Shown in pieces: positions 29,667 through 39,219 of a DNA stretch of 64,000 nt; within the stretch, counting starts at the first letter, position 1, and each line of letters starts with the position of its first letter. The notes below the pieces were generated by a model that was given only the letters and a program-made list of their open reading frames with translations, did no database searches and was not told the origin of the DNA. The position numbers were made by a program, and so were the translations under genes. The stretch spans positions 62,001-126,000 of the forward strand of contig JADKJI010000001.1 of the NCBI GenBank assembly GCA_016721085.1, in the 5' to 3' direction. The DNA is from Chitinophagaceae bacterium. Its GTDB lineage: Bacteria; Bacteroidota; Bacteroidia; Chitinophagales; Chitinophagaceae.

Positions 29667-31254
29667 ATGATAAAAAAAATAAAACTATATAAAGAGCCGC
29701 TGGCTGTATTTGCGGTCTTTTTTATATTTTTTCTATTTCTTCTTGCCCAAAACTTTTCCGGGCCGCACGACTCCATTGAATACCTGAATGGTATTTTAGG
29801 CAATTCTCCACTAGCAAACCAGCATCATCTATTATACCATTACGCAGCCTATTGTTGGTATCATCTATGGCATTGGATATTTCCTTCAATAAGGACCTAT
29901 TATATTGTTGAGGCTTTCTCTGCATTTTGGGGAAGTGCAGGACTTGCTGTGATATATCTTTTTTTCAGGAACCGTTTTGGTTTTTCAGGATTGCGAGCAG
30001 TTCTTTCTGTAATGGTTGTTGCTTTTACTTATGGTTTTTGGTTCTATAGTATAAACATAGAAGTATATACACCACCGTTATTTTTCATATTCTCCTGTCT
30101 TTACCTGTTAAGTCAAAAGTCTATTTCAGGAAAGGATTGGTACCTGATTTTCATATTCCATGCTCTTGCTATCTTATTCCATCAAATCAATATTCTTTTT
30201 CTTCCGGTTATCGTTTTCAGGCTATGGCAAATGAGGAAACAAACGCCATGGTTTGCCTGGATGTTCAGATATGCTGTTATAGGGGTATTGTTAGTTGGTA
30301 CTACATATTTTATTGCGGGATGGTTTGTTGAAAAACAGAATACATCAGAGAAATGGATTACCTGGTTTCTCGGATATGCAAAACAAGGTGGTTATTGGGA
30401 GCCGCTTTCTGCGAAAACACCCGTTAATGCAGCAGTAGGTTTTGGGCATGCCTTTTTTGGAGGACACTTTGTATTTCAGCTGGAACCAGTAAAAAAGATT
30501 TTATCCAGCTCGCTGTCGAGTCACTCATTGGGAGATGAGATATTTGTTAGTCGGCATATATCCAGCAAGTTGGCATTGGTGCTCACGGCCCTATGTATTT
30601 TGCAAGTTCTATTAATGGCGGTATTGCTTATTCGCTTTTTGTTCTCATTTAAAAAGGCAAGAGCAGCCTATCCAGAAGCTTTATCCGTAATCATAATCAC
30701 ATTTCTGATCTACTCTGGATTTTTCCTTTTCTGGGTCCCTGAAATACTCGAATTCTGGATCATGCAGACTGTTCTCTTTTTGGCTGGTGGTCCTTGGCAC
30801 TTATAACGCTAATATCTTTGGTAAAATAAAACCATTGCCGGTTACAGTACTTGCGGCATTCCTTTTATTTATGGTCAACTATTTCGGTACCATAAAATGG
30901 ATGCAGGATTTTAATAATGACCTATACTATAAGAAAGTGAGCACAATAAAACAAAACTCCCAACAAGGTGATTTTGTATTATTGCAGGATAAGTGGATCA
31001 TGGGCGGCTTCCTCCAATATTTTACTGATTTGGAAATCGACGGGGTGCCATCGGGCGATTCAAGTCGCATACCTATGGACACAAAGATCAAAGAAAAGCT
31101 GGATGCCCATAAAAGAGTTTTATTGCTAACAGAAACCGGAGTAACACAGGCAATTTCTCGTGATAGCAGATATATGGATTCTCTCAGAGTATTGTACAAT
31201 GGCAGAATTAGGATGTTGAATAAGGAACAGCCGGCCATATGGGTGATTGAATAA
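29667..31254 (+). CDS. Polytopic membrane protein, GT-C glycosyltransferase-like (frameshifted)
   Basis: About 528 residues with roughly ten membrane helices and a soluble C-terminal part. The layout resembles GT-C glycosyltransferases (GT39/ArnT or DUF2723-like): after the first helix comes GPHDSIEYLNG, an acidic motif in the first periplasmic loop, followed by QHHLLYHYAAY. The C-terminus (about residues 400-528) is hydrophilic. The frame breaks in the T run at 30777-30781; with one T fewer it reads VLFWLVVLGTYNANIFGKIKPL and continues to the TGA-free stop at 31252-31254. It lies after a terminator, so it is transcribed separately, but its place next to the polysaccharide operon suggests a role in modifying lipid-linked glycans. 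The function is not established. Confidence 0.6.
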
Positions 31255-31339
31255 TGAATGAGAATTTTTTGTAAATCTTTATCTTTTTTTACTTGTATAG
31301 TTCTGGTAATTGTTGAATTTTGTCTTTTAAAACACGGTT

Positions 31340-31950
31340 ATGAAAAAATCCATTATCGCAGCCTTGCTTTTAGTTTCTGCCTTTTCAGGAATGGCTCAGG
31401 AAGACTCTGAGAAAGAGGATTCAAAAAGGAGAACCTTTTTTCAGGAGGTAGCGTTTCCCTTTCTTTTTTCAATAATGCATTTCTTATTGGAGGTAGCCCG
31501 GTATTCGGTTATAGGTTAGGCCGTTTCGCAGATGCAGGAGTTGTTGCAAATTTTACATATTCCTCACAACGCGATTATACTGTATTCGACGACCGCTTAA
31601 GACAGACTCAATATGGAGGCGGAGCCTTTGCAAGATTATATCCACTAAATTTTCTCTTTGGCCAATTACAATGGGAATATAACTTCACACATGTAAAATA
31701 TCAACCTGCAAATAATTCGGGATTCCCTTCATTCTCCGATAATATTTCAGGCCATAGCTTGTTGGTAGGTGGTGGCTATGCATCTGGCAGAGCCCCTCAG
31801 GGGAATAGCCCTTTCTTTTATATGTCTGTTTTGTGGGATGTGTCAGATAATAAGACTTCCCCATACAAAGATGCCTATGGAAGAAGCATACCTATTATCA
31901 GAGCCGGCTTCAATATCCCGCTATTTCAAGGCGGTGGAAGAGGGTTTTAA
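31340..31950 (+). CDS. Small outer-membrane beta-barrel protein (frameshifted)
   Basis: About 203 residues with a signal peptide (MKKSIIAALLLVSAFSGMAQ) and a C-terminal part rich in alternating aromatic/hydrophobic strands, such as FGQLQWEYNFTHVKY, HSLLVGGGYASG and IPIIRAGFNIPLF, ending in Phe as outer-membrane barrels often do. Only fragments are visible as simple ORFs because one T is missing from the run at 31436-31441; adding it gives RRTFFSGGSVSLSFFNNAFLIGGSPVFGYRLG and an open frame to the TAA at 31948-31950. This resembles many short Bacteroidota barrel proteins without known function. It is convergent with the LOG gene, six bases apart. Confidence 0.65.
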
Positions 31951-31956
31951 TTTTTG

Positions 31957-32496
31957 TCAGCTTATTTTGTTGAAAAGCTCGACTGGGGTTTGACAAACAA
32001 TGATTCTTTCATCGAGACGGTCATATAATAGCCCTTCTTTTTCCAGCATATAAAGATGAAGTATAAGGTGGTTGTAAAAACCACCAGAGTTAAGAAGGTA
32101 TATTTTCTTGTTATGTATTTTCAATTGATTCCAGGTAAGCATTTCAAAAAGTTCATCCAGTGTTCCAAACCCACCGGGTAATACAATAGCCGCATCACAT
32201 AAATCATACATCATCTTTTTACGGGTATGCATATCGGGTACAACTATCAGTTCAGTCAATTCCTGATGATGATGCTCCCACTCAATTAATAATTTCGGGA
32301 TGACTCCAATTATTGTTCCATGGTTCTCCAGTGCAGCATTTGCCAAAGCGCCCATCAGGCCTTTATTGCCGCCACCATATATCAACTTTAAATTTAATAA
32401 GGCCACTAATTTGCCTAGTTCAGCCGCATGTTTTAGATAAATGGGCTGTTGGCCATCTTTGGACGCACAGAATACTGCTACAGATTCGATCTTCAT
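31957..32496 (-). CDS. LOG family protein (TIGR00730 type), short form
   Basis: A 179-residue Rossmann-fold LOG protein. Members hydrolyse nucleoside 5'-monophosphates, releasing the base and ribose 5-phosphate (cytokinin-activating enzymes in plants, nucleotide 5'-monophosphate nucleosidases in bacteria). The family motif is PGGFGTLDEL (about residues 109-118) preceded by HTRKKMM, with the nucleotide loop IYGGGNKGLMGA near residues 39-50. Length and motifs are those of the classical short LOG. It is divergent from the symporter gene with an 80-bp gap. A second, longer LOG gene lies beyond the symporter. Confidence 0.92.
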   Translation of the reverse strand: MKIESVAVFCASKDGQQPIYLKHAAELGKLVALLNLKLIYGGGNKGLMGALANAALENHGTIIGVIPKLLIEWEHHHQELTELIVVPDMHTRKKMMYDLCDAAIVLPGGFGTLDELFEMLTWNQLKIHNKKIYLLNSGGFYNHLILHLYMLEKEGLLYDRLDERIIVCQTPVELFNKIS

Positions 32497-32576
32497 TGGT
32501 AAGCGTTATTGAGAAACAGAAGCTAAATTTCCTTACTTTCAAACCCTGAACGAAATTAGTAAATAAAAAGCAGCCT

Positions 32577-34085
32577 ATGTCGCCAACCCTGTTATTTGGC
32601 TTTGTTATCGGTTATTTCCTCTTATTATTAGGGGTAGCCTGGTTGACTTCCCGTAATTCAAACAACGAATCTTTCTTTATTGGCAATAAAAGCTCCAATT
32701 GGATGCTTGTAGCTTTTGGTATGATAGGTACCTCATTGAGCGGGGTCACTTTTGTAAGCGTTCCAGGAGGTGTTGGAACAGGTAATTTTTATTATTTCCA
32801 GATTGTTCTGGGATATCTATTGGGATATGCTGTCATAGCTTTTGTACTTATTCCGCTCTATTATAAAATGAACCTTACAAGTATCTACACTTATCTTGAA
32901 AAAAGATTAGGAGTGGAAGCTCATAAAGCAGGTGCATTTTTCTTTATCCTATCAAGAACAGTAGGAGCCACAGCGCGATTATATCTTGTAATCAATATCC
33001 TGCAACTATTTATTCTTGATAAATTGGGTGTACCCTTTATTGTAACCACAGCAGTCATCTTATTGATGATTCTTCTATATACATTTGAAGGTGGTGTGAA
33101 AACGATTATCTATACAGATACTTTACAGACTACCGGAATGCTGGTAGGATTGGTAGCCTGCATTTTTGTTATAACAAAAGCATTGGGGACTGATTTCTCT
33201 GGCATTTATAACATGATGTTGGATAAAGGCTATACTAAAATCATCAATACCGATATCAAGTCTGCCTCTTTTCTGGGTAAGCATTTATTGGGAGGCATGT
33301 TCATAGCCATAGCTATGACCGGGTTGGATCAGGAGATGATGCAGAAAAACATTAGTGTCAAGACGCTAAAAGACTCGCAAAAGAATATCATGTCTTTTTC
33401 CGCAGTACTGGTTGTAGTGAACCTGCTTTTCCTCTTCCTGGGAGGCATCTTGTATGTATATGCTGCTTCAAAAGGAATTTCTACCGCCCCCGACGATCTG
33501 TTTCCAACTATTGCCCTGAGCGATGCTTTCAGTGGTTCTATAGGAGTCATTTTTATTATCGCCCTTATTTCTGCTCTTTTCCCAAGTGTTGATGGAGCCA
33601 TAACCTCTCTGACTTCCTGTTTTTGTATCGATATACTTGGTATTAAAAATAGCCAGGCTACTGAAAAGGAAAAGAAGCGAACCCGGCTCAAAGTCCATTT
33701 CACTTTTGCCCTGATATTCTTTGTGATGGTGCTGATCTTTAAGGCTGTAAACGACAAGCTGATCATTGATTTCATCCTGAAGTTTGCCGGTGTCACCTAT
33801 GGTCCGTTGCTGGGTATGTTTGCCTTCGGAATACTGACCAAACGCCAGCTTTCCGTAAAATGGCTTTGGTGGGTTTGTATTATAGCCCCTTTATTAGCCC
33901 TCGGCATGGATATGCTTAGCAGCCCTGATTGGTACGAGAAAAAGCTTCATATAGAATTAGGCCTTCAATCCATTTCTGAGAGCCTTTTTGGCGGTTATAA
34001 AATAGGAAATGAACTGATCCTGATTAACGGAATCCTGACCTTCCTGGGCTTGTTAATTATCTCCAAAAAACCTGTTAATCAATAA
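32577..34085 (+). CDS. Sodium:solute symporter (SSS family)
   Basis: A 502-residue inner-membrane transporter of the SSF family with about thirteen helices. Typical are the N-terminal WLTSRNSNNESFFIGNKSS, then GMIGTSLSGVTFVSVPGG (unwound helix 1 with the sodium site), LSRTVGATARLYLVI, FEGGVKTIIYTDTLQT and GLDQEMMQKNIS, and in the second half IALISALFPSVDGAITSLTS, which matches the Ser/Thr sodium-binding stretch of helix 8. The substrate cannot be read from sequence; Bacteroidota have many such paralogues for sugars, amino acids or nucleosides. Flanking by two LOG genes makes a nucleoside or base substrate imaginable, but that is only a context hint. Confidence 0.9.
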   Translation: MSPTLLFGFVIGYFLLLLGVAWLTSRNSNNESFFIGNKSSNWMLVAFGMIGTSLSGVTFVSVPGGVGTGNFYYFQIVLGYLLGYAVIAFVLIPLYYKMNLTSIYTYLEKRLGVEAHKAGAFFFILSRTVGATARLYLVINILQLFILDKLGVPFIVTTAVILLMILLYTFEGGVKTIIYTDTLQTTGMLVGLVACIFVITKALGTDFSGIYNMMLDKGYTKIINTDIKSASFLGKHLLGGMFIAIAMTGLDQEMMQKNISVKTLKDSQKNIMSFSAVLVVVNLLFLFLGGILYVYAASKGISTAPDDLFPTIALSDAFSGSIGVIFIIALISALFPSVDGAITSLTSCFCIDILGIKNSQATEKEKKRTRLKVHFTFALIFFVMVLIFKAVNDKLIIDFILKFAGVTYGPLLGMFAFGILTKRQLSVKWLWWVCIIAPLLALGMDMLSSPDWYEKKLHIELGLQSISESLFGGYKIGNELILINGILTFLGLLIISKKPVNQ

Positions 34086-34120
34086 ACTAAAACGAATTTT
34101 TTTTCGTTCTCAAATAGAAT

Positions 34121-34160
34121 ATGCCATCCTTCACCGGACAATTTCCCGGCAGGGTGGCAT
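34121..34160 (+). terminator. Hairpin after the symporter gene
   Basis: ATGCCATCC (34121-34129) pairs with GGGTGGCAT (34152-34160) with one T-G pair, and the loop holds a CCGG/CCCGG pair. It is followed by only TT. A smaller AACGAA/TTCGTT hairpin with a T-rich loop precedes it. Position after the stop and before the second LOG gene suggests a terminator. Confidence 0.45.
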
Positions 34161-34194
34161 TTACTGTCTAAATCCTAATTAATTTTCATCAGTT

Positions 34195-34893
34195 ATGAAC
34201 GACTCTATAAAGTTGAGTAAGCAAAGAAGATGGTCGGAGTCTAAAGCACATTCCAGCTGGCAGATTTTTAAAATCATGGCCGAATTTGTCGACGGTTTTG
34301 AAGCCCTGGCAAAAATAGGTCCCTGTATATCCATTTTCGGTTCCGCCCGAACACAACCCGGACATGTATATTATGAACTGGCTGCAGATATTGCCAAGCG
34401 CCTGTCTGAAGAAGGCTTCGGTATCATTTCAGGAGGTGGCCCCGGTATTATGGAAGCCGCCAATAAAGGCGCCCAGTTGGGGGGTGGTAAGTCGGTAGGA
34501 TTAAACATTGAGTTACCATTTGAGCAGCATTCCAACCCATTTATTGACAGGGATGCAAGTCTGAATTTTGATTATTTCTTCGTGAGGAAAACGCTCTTTA
34601 CCAAATATTCGCAGGGGTTTGTAATGATGCCCGGAGGGTTTGGAACTATGGATGAGTTTTTTGAAGTAGCTACCCTTATTCAAACCGGAAAGATGTTGCA
34701 AGTGCCTTTGATATTGGTGAGTAGTGAATATTGGGGAGGACTTATGTCATGGATGAAGGAAACCATGCTTCAATCATCCAATAACATTACAGCCACTGAC
34801 TTGGATCTTTTGAAAATTGCTGATACGCCGGAAGAAGTGGTAGACCATGTGTTGAGTTTCTATACAAAACATCCATTGCGGCCTAATTTCTAA
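34195..34893 (+). CDS. LOG family protein (TIGR00730 type), long form
   Basis: A 232-residue LOG-family protein with the motif PGGFGTMDEFFE (about residues 143-154), the nucleotide loop ISGGGPGIMEAANKGA and FGSART near the start. The extra N-terminal 40 residues (SKQRRWSESKAHSSWQIFKIMAEFVDGF) are usual in the long LOG group. The predicted reaction is the same N-ribosyl-phosphate cleavage as for the short LOG across the symporter gene. The two proteins are only distantly alike, so they are not a recent duplication. Confidence 0.92.
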   Translation: MNDSIKLSKQRRWSESKAHSSWQIFKIMAEFVDGFEALAKIGPCISIFGSARTQPGHVYYELAADIAKRLSEEGFGIISGGGPGIMEAANKGAQLGGGKSVGLNIELPFEQHSNPFIDRDASLNFDYFFVRKTLFTKYSQGFVMMPGGFGTMDEFFEVATLIQTGKMLQVPLILVSSEYWGGLMSWMKETMLQSSNNITATDLDLLKIADTPEEVVDHVLSFYTKHPLRPNF

Positions 34894-34930
34894 TTGGTTA
34901 ACGATTACCCAATGCTCACCGGTAGCACGG

Positions 34931-34957
34931 TTTGTGGGTATTTTGGTACTATCTTTG
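34931..34957 (+). promoter_or_regulatory. Bacteroidota-type promoter for the O-methyltransferase operon
   Basis: The -7 box TATCTTTG (34950-34957) matches TANNTTTG fully; a TTTG at 34931-34934 is a -33 candidate, though the 15-base gap is shorter than usual. It argues for a TTG start at 34971 rather than 34932, since the longer ORF would place the promoter inside the gene. Confidence 0.5.
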
Positions 34958-34970
34958 CAAAAACGACGCC

Positions 34971-35609
34971 TTGGAGTTAATAAATCAGCAAGTATTGGCT
35001 TATGCCGATAAATATTCTTCCCATCAGGAAGCCCTTTTGGAAGAACTGCTGGAAGCGACCATAGCCAATCACCCAAAGGCGCATATGATCAGTGGAAGGG
35101 TGCAAGGGCTTTTTCTGGAAATGATCAGTCAGCTGACAAAGCCAGAACGAATTTTGGAAATCGGCACTTTTACCGGATATAGTGCATTATGTATGGCTAA
35201 GGGGTTGACAGAAAAGGGAAGGATTCATACTATAGAACTGAGGGAAGAAGATGCCAGAACAGCACAAAGTTATTTCAACAGGTCTGCCTATAAAGACAAA
35301 ATTATATTACATCAGGGAAATGCTTTGGAAATCATTCCGGGCCTTAATGAGAAATGGGATTTGGTTTTCATTGATGCAGACAAGACCAGTTATTTGGAAT
35401 ATTATAAGATGATAATGCCGGGACTTAGATCAGGTGCTGTGATTCTGGCCGATAATGTGTTGTTTCATGGAGAAGTGCTGAATGAACCTGTTTCAGGCAA
35501 AAATGCCAAAGCAATCCAGGCTTTCAATGATTATATTAAAAAAGATGATACTGCAGAACATGTGTTGCTGACTGTTAGAGACGGTATCATGATGATAAGA
35601 AAAAAATGA
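34971..35609 (+). CDS. SAM-dependent O-methyltransferase (class I, COMT-like)
   Basis: A 212-residue methyltransferase of the PF01596 group. The SAM motif I is ILEIGTFTGYSALCMAKGL (about residues 59-77), followed by IHTIELREED, the metal-binding FIDADKTSYLEYY and ADNVLFHGEVL, all standard for small-molecule O-methyltransferases acting on catechol-like substrates. The frame is open upstream to 34932, but the promoter-like box at 34950-34957 and the family's usual N-terminus (ELINQQVLAYADKYSSHQ) favour the TTG at 34971. Its stop overlaps the ATG of the glucosaminidase gene (ATGA), so it leads a four-gene operon ending with the vWA gene. Confidence 0.88.
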   Translation: MELINQQVLAYADKYSSHQEALLEELLEATIANHPKAHMISGRVQGLFLEMISQLTKPERILEIGTFTGYSALCMAKGLTEKGRIHTIELREEDARTAQSYFNRSAYKDKIILHQGNALEIIPGLNEKWDLVFIDADKTSYLEYYKMIMPGLRSGAVILADNVLFHGEVLNEPVSGKNAKAIQAFNDYIKKDDTAEHVLLTVRDGIMMIRKK

Positions 35610-36835
35610 ATAGGATGAAGAGGAATATTTGTTTATGGATGTTTGTACTGCTCTTTTCAGGGGTAGTAGCGGCACAAAAGCCTGAAATAGTTCAGGATTA
35701 TATAAACACGTATAAGCAATTGGCTATTCAGGAAATGATTCGTACTGGAGTGCCTGCATCTATAACCCTCGCGCAAGGAATTCATGAAACCGAAGCCGGA
35801 CAAAGTGATTTGGTGTTGAAATCGAACAATCATTTTGGCATCAAGTGTAAAACAGGATGGCAAGGCGAGAAAGTATATCACGATGATGATGCCCGTGGAG
35901 AATGTTTCAGGAGTTATAGTAAGCCTGAAGAATCTTATTCCGATCATTCAGATTTCCTTAAGAACGGCAGCCGCTATGCGTTCTTATTCCAATTAGATCC
36001 TACTGACTACAGAAGTTGGGCCTATGGTTTGAAAAAGGCGGGCTATGCCACCAATATAAAATACTCGGATATTCTCATAAGGTTAATTGAAACTTATAAC
36101 CTTCAGCAGTATACGCTCATTGCTATGGGTAAACTGGCGCCTTCTGATGAAGTTTGGGTTGGAACAAAACCTTCTACATCACCATCTGCCACGCCTGCTT
36201 CAACCCCGGTTTTAGAAACATCAGTGAAGGTGGTGGAAGAAACTGTTGCTCCGGTAGTTAGTTACCCTTCAGGTGAATTCAGGATCAATGAAACAAGAGT
36301 GATATATTCCAGAGCTGGAACGTCTCTTCTGTCGATAGCTCAGCAATACGATATTCCACTATCACGTCTGCTTGATTTTAACGAGTTGGAAGAGGAGGAA
36401 GTGCTTGTACAGGATCAACTTATTTATTTGCAACGTAAAAGGAAAAAAGGCAACAGTGAATTTCATATAGTGCAGAAAGGAGAAACGATGTATTCCATTT
36501 CTCAGGCCGAGGGAATAAGACTCGAAACTGTTCTGGAGTATAATAAGCTTGAGAAAGCACAGCAACCCGCTGCAGGCGAAAGAATATATCTTCAACAGGT
36601 GGCGGATGCCGCTCCGCAACTTCAGGCAGTAACTGTTCCTAAAATTTCGAATATACCGGTTGAGCAAACTACATCGTCGAATGAAATGGAAATGGTGGTA
36701 CACAAAGTGGCTTCAAAAGAAACGCTTTTCAGTATCGCAAAAAAATACAACACCACTACAGAAAAAATAAAGGAGTGGAATAAACTGGAATCAGCAGCTC
36801 TTAGAAAAGGCCAGGAGTTGACAATATTTAAATAA
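35606..36835 (+). CDS. Exported glucosaminidase with LysM repeats
   Basis: A peptidoglycan hydrolase of 409 residues. A signal peptide (CLWMFVLLFSGVVAAQ) leads to a glucosaminidase domain (residues about 25-175) with ASITLAQGIHETEAGQSDL, where the Glu in HETEAG is the expected catalytic residue, then SNNHFGIKC, the YDHSDFL-like YSDHSDFLKNGSRY and GYATNIKYSDILIRLIE. After a Pro/Ser/Thr-rich linker come three LysM modules (RAGTSLLSIAQQYDIPLSRLL; QKGETMYSISQAEGIRLETVL; ASKETLFSIAKKYNTTTEKI), which bind peptidoglycan. It would trim the wall or help in cell separation. It is coupled to the O-methyltransferase upstream by an ATGA overlap and is six bases from hpt. A second ATG at 35615 would give an equally good signal peptide. 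Confidence 0.9.
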   Translation: MNRMKRNICLWMFVLLFSGVVAAQKPEIVQDYINTYKQLAIQEMIRTGVPASITLAQGIHETEAGQSDLVLKSNNHFGIKCKTGWQGEKVYHDDDARGECFRSYSKPEESYSDHSDFLKNGSRYAFLFQLDPTDYRSWAYGLKKAGYATNIKYSDILIRLIETYNLQQYTLIAMGKLAPSDEVWVGTKPSTSPSATPASTPVLETSVKVVEETVAPVVSYPSGEFRINETRVIYSRAGTSLLSIAQQYDIPLSRLLDFNELEEEEVLVQDQLIYLQRKRKKGNSEFHIVQKGETMYSISQAEGIRLETVLEYNKLEKAQQPAAGERIYLQQVADAAPQLQAVTVPKISNIPVEQTTSSNEMEMVVHKVASKETLFSIAKKYNTTTEKIKEWNKLESAALRKGQELTIFK

Positions 36836-36841
36836 TAATTT

Positions 36842-37387
36842 ATGTCGATAATACGGGTACACGATAAAGAATTTGAACCTTATCTTACTGCAGAGGAGAT
36901 CAACGCCCGTATTCGAATTATTGCAGCTCAGATAAATGCTGATTATGCTGGCAAAAAGCCACTCTTTATCGCCATTTTGAATGGAGCTTTCATGTTTGCT
37001 TCTGATCTGTTTAAAGAGATAACCATTGATGCAGAAATTTGCTTTATCAAACTGGCATCATATAAGGGAACAAAATCTTCAGGTCATGTTATCACTGCCA
37101 TCGGTCTTGATATGGATATCATAGGACGTGAAGTGATTATTGTTGAAGATATAGTTGATACTGGAAAGACCCTGAATGAGTTTTTGCCTCAGTTACAACA
37201 TCAGCAACCAGCTTCCATGAGTATCGCAGCTTTGCTGCATAAGCCTGAAGCTACAGTATATCCGTTGAAGATTGATTATCTGGGATTCACTATCCCAAAT
37301 AAGTTTGTTGTGGGGTATGGATTAGACTACGACGGCCTGGGTAGAAATATCCGTGAGCTGTATAGATTATGTGAGCAAGGAAACTGA
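36842..37387 (+). CDS. hpt: Hypoxanthine phosphoribosyltransferase
   Basis: A 181-residue purine salvage enzyme converting hypoxanthine or guanine with PRPP to IMP or GMP. The PRPP loop is VIIVEDIVDTGKTLNEF (about residues 99-115), with ILNGAFMFASDL as the loop I region, FIKLASYKGTKSSG as the flexible loop and DYLGFTIPNKFVVGYGLDYDG at the end, where the base and magnesium bind. Length fits HGPRT. It is six bases after the glucosaminidase gene and nine before the vWA gene, in the same operon. The two LOG proteins nearby also act on purine nucleotides. Confidence 0.95.
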   Translation: MSIIRVHDKEFEPYLTAEEINARIRIIAAQINADYAGKKPLFIAILNGAFMFASDLFKEITIDAEICFIKLASYKGTKSSGHVITAIGLDMDIIGREVIIVEDIVDTGKTLNEFLPQLQHQQPASMSIAALLHKPEATVYPLKIDYLGFTIPNKFVVGYGLDYDGLGRNIRELYRLCEQGN

Positions 37388-37396
37388 GGTTGATAT

Positions 37397-39196
37397 TTGT
37401 TGTTCAATAAAAGTCCTAATATAACTATCCGATTGAAAGCCCCGCTTTTCATACTTGCCATATTATTGCTGGCCAACTCTCTGGCGGCCCAGTATTATTT
37501 ACGCGGTGAAGTAAGGGATGAGAAACAGAACCCTTTACCAAATGCGCGTATTCTGCTTCATTCCACTGGTTACTTATATCGTTCCGGAAATAGTGGCGCT
37601 TTCGGCATAATGATTACAAAAGAAAGCGACAGTGTTACCATAAGCCTCGATGGCTATCAAACACTATGTGCAAAAGTTTCTGCAGCCTCCTATCAGCAAC
37701 TGATGCTAAAAATGCTTTTCCCTGCTGCTAATATCAGTAAGAGCCGGCTGGTTTCGTTTACTCGTGACCTTAAGCCTCAGGATAGGTCTAACTGGACAGT
37801 AGGCGGTGAAACTTATAGCTCATTATTAGAAAATGAATTTATTACAGCAAAGAAATTTCCCGTAACAGGCTTTGCAATGCACACAGATAAAGCCTCATAT
37901 AGTAATATCAGGAGGTTTCTCAATATGAATACAATGGTGCCGCCCGATGCGGTACGTACTGAAGAAGTACTGAACTATTTCAGCTACAAATATACCGAGC
38001 CGCCAAAAGATAGTGTGTTCGGCTTCCATACTGTTGTTTCAGATTGTCCATGGAATCCCGAAAATAAATTACTCTTCCTTCAGATGAATGCGAAGAAGAT
38101 TGATCCATGGAAAGTACCCCCTAGTAATCTGGTATTCCTGATTGACATTTCAGGGTCAATGGATATGCCTAATCGCTTGCCGCTTCTGAAAGCCGGATTT
38201 AAACTGATGGTAGAGAACCTTCGTGAAAAAGATACTATTTCCATTGTTGTTTATGGAAGTTCTATCTCTGTTTGGCTGCCACCCACTTCAGGTATTGAAA
38301 AAGATAAGATTAGAAAATCAATTGAAGACCTCACACCCGGAGGCCCAACACCTGGAGAATCAGGAATCCGTATGGCATATCGTTTGGCAAGAAGCCAGTT
38401 TATTAAAGGGGGTAATAACAGAGTGATATTAGCTACAGATGGAGATTTTAATGTAGGACAATCAACCGAGGAGGAATTAGATAAGTTAGTAACTCAGCAT
38501 CAGCAATACGGCATTTATCTGACTTGCCTTGGGGTGGGTATGGGTAACTATAAAGATTCCAAACTGGAAGTTCTTGCAAAAAAAGGTAACGGAAATTTCG
38601 CCTATCTGGATAATGAATTTGAAGCAGAGAAGGTTTTAGTAAAAGAGTTGACACAAACACTTTATAGCGTGGCTGATGATGCCTTCCTTGATATTGATTT
38701 TAATCCCGACTTTGTTAGGGAATACCGATTGATCGGATATGATAATAAGATGAAAGCTTTAGCTGATAGCTTAAGTGAAGTAGATGGGGGAGAAGTTGGT
38801 TCAGGACATTCAGTGATGGCCATATTTGAAATAAAACCCACTATTGAATTAAAAGAATATCAGGCTTTGGAAAAGGAAAGTCTGGCCAGAATAAGAGTGA
38901 ATTATAAAAACCCGGGTGATTCCTTAAATCATATAACAGGATATAATTGCCCATTACAATATCGTGAGTTCAATGATATTGATCCCTCATATCGTTTTGC
39001 TACAGCGCTTACTATGTTTGGATCCCTGCTTAAGGATTCGAAATATTCCAGAAGATATAACTGGTCTGATATCAGGGAAATAGCGGAGCATGCCCAAAAT
39101 CCTTCTGATGGACTTCAAAAAGAGTTTCTTGAAATTATCGAGAAAGCTAAAAAAATCTATACTCACTCTCGTAAAAGGAGAAGGTCAGAAGAGTGA
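37397..39196 (+). CDS. Exported von Willebrand factor A protein, YfbK-like
   Basis: A 599-residue exported protein. The start is a TTG at 37397 or 37400, since TGA precedes and no ATG gives a signal peptide (PLFILAILLLANSLAAQ). Residues about 35-110 are a carboxypeptidase-regulatory-like beta domain (GEVRDEKQNPLPNARILL). A vWF_A N-terminal region follows (KASYSNIRRFLN), then the vWA domain with MIDAS motif DISGSMDMP near residue 250, the Thr in GGPTPGESG and ATDGDFNVG. The last 170 residues match the DUF3520-type C-terminus of the YfbK family. The role is probably metal-dependent adhesion or assembly in the envelope; it is unproven in this group. It is convergent with dnaJ, 23 bases apart. 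Confidence 0.85.
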   Translation: MLFNKSPNITIRLKAPLFILAILLLANSLAAQYYLRGEVRDEKQNPLPNARILLHSTGYLYRSGNSGAFGIMITKESDSVTISLDGYQTLCAKVSAASYQQLMLKMLFPAANISKSRLVSFTRDLKPQDRSNWTVGGETYSSLLENEFITAKKFPVTGFAMHTDKASYSNIRRFLNMNTMVPPDAVRTEEVLNYFSYKYTEPPKDSVFGFHTVVSDCPWNPENKLLFLQMNAKKIDPWKVPPSNLVFLIDISGSMDMPNRLPLLKAGFKLMVENLREKDTISIVVYGSSISVWLPPTSGIEKDKIRKSIEDLTPGGPTPGESGIRMAYRLARSQFIKGGNNRVILATDGDFNVGQSTEEELDKLVTQHQQYGIYLTCLGVGMGNYKDSKLEVLAKKGNGNFAYLDNEFEAEKVLVKELTQTLYSVADDAFLDIDFNPDFVREYRLIGYDNKMKALADSLSEVDGGEVGSGHSVMAIFEIKPTIELKEYQALEKESLARIRVNYKNPGDSLNHITGYNCPLQYREFNDIDPSYRFATALTMFGSLLKDSKYSRRYNWSDIREIAEHAQNPSDGLQKEFLEIIEKAKKIYTHSRKRRRSEE

Positions 39197-39219
39197 TTTA
39201 ATAAGAACGTATTCAGTAA

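Noticed and set aside
33329..33796. 155-residue antisense frame in the symporter gene
   Set aside because: Lies wholly opposite conserved helices of the symporter and shows no family features; typical shadow of a membrane-protein gene.
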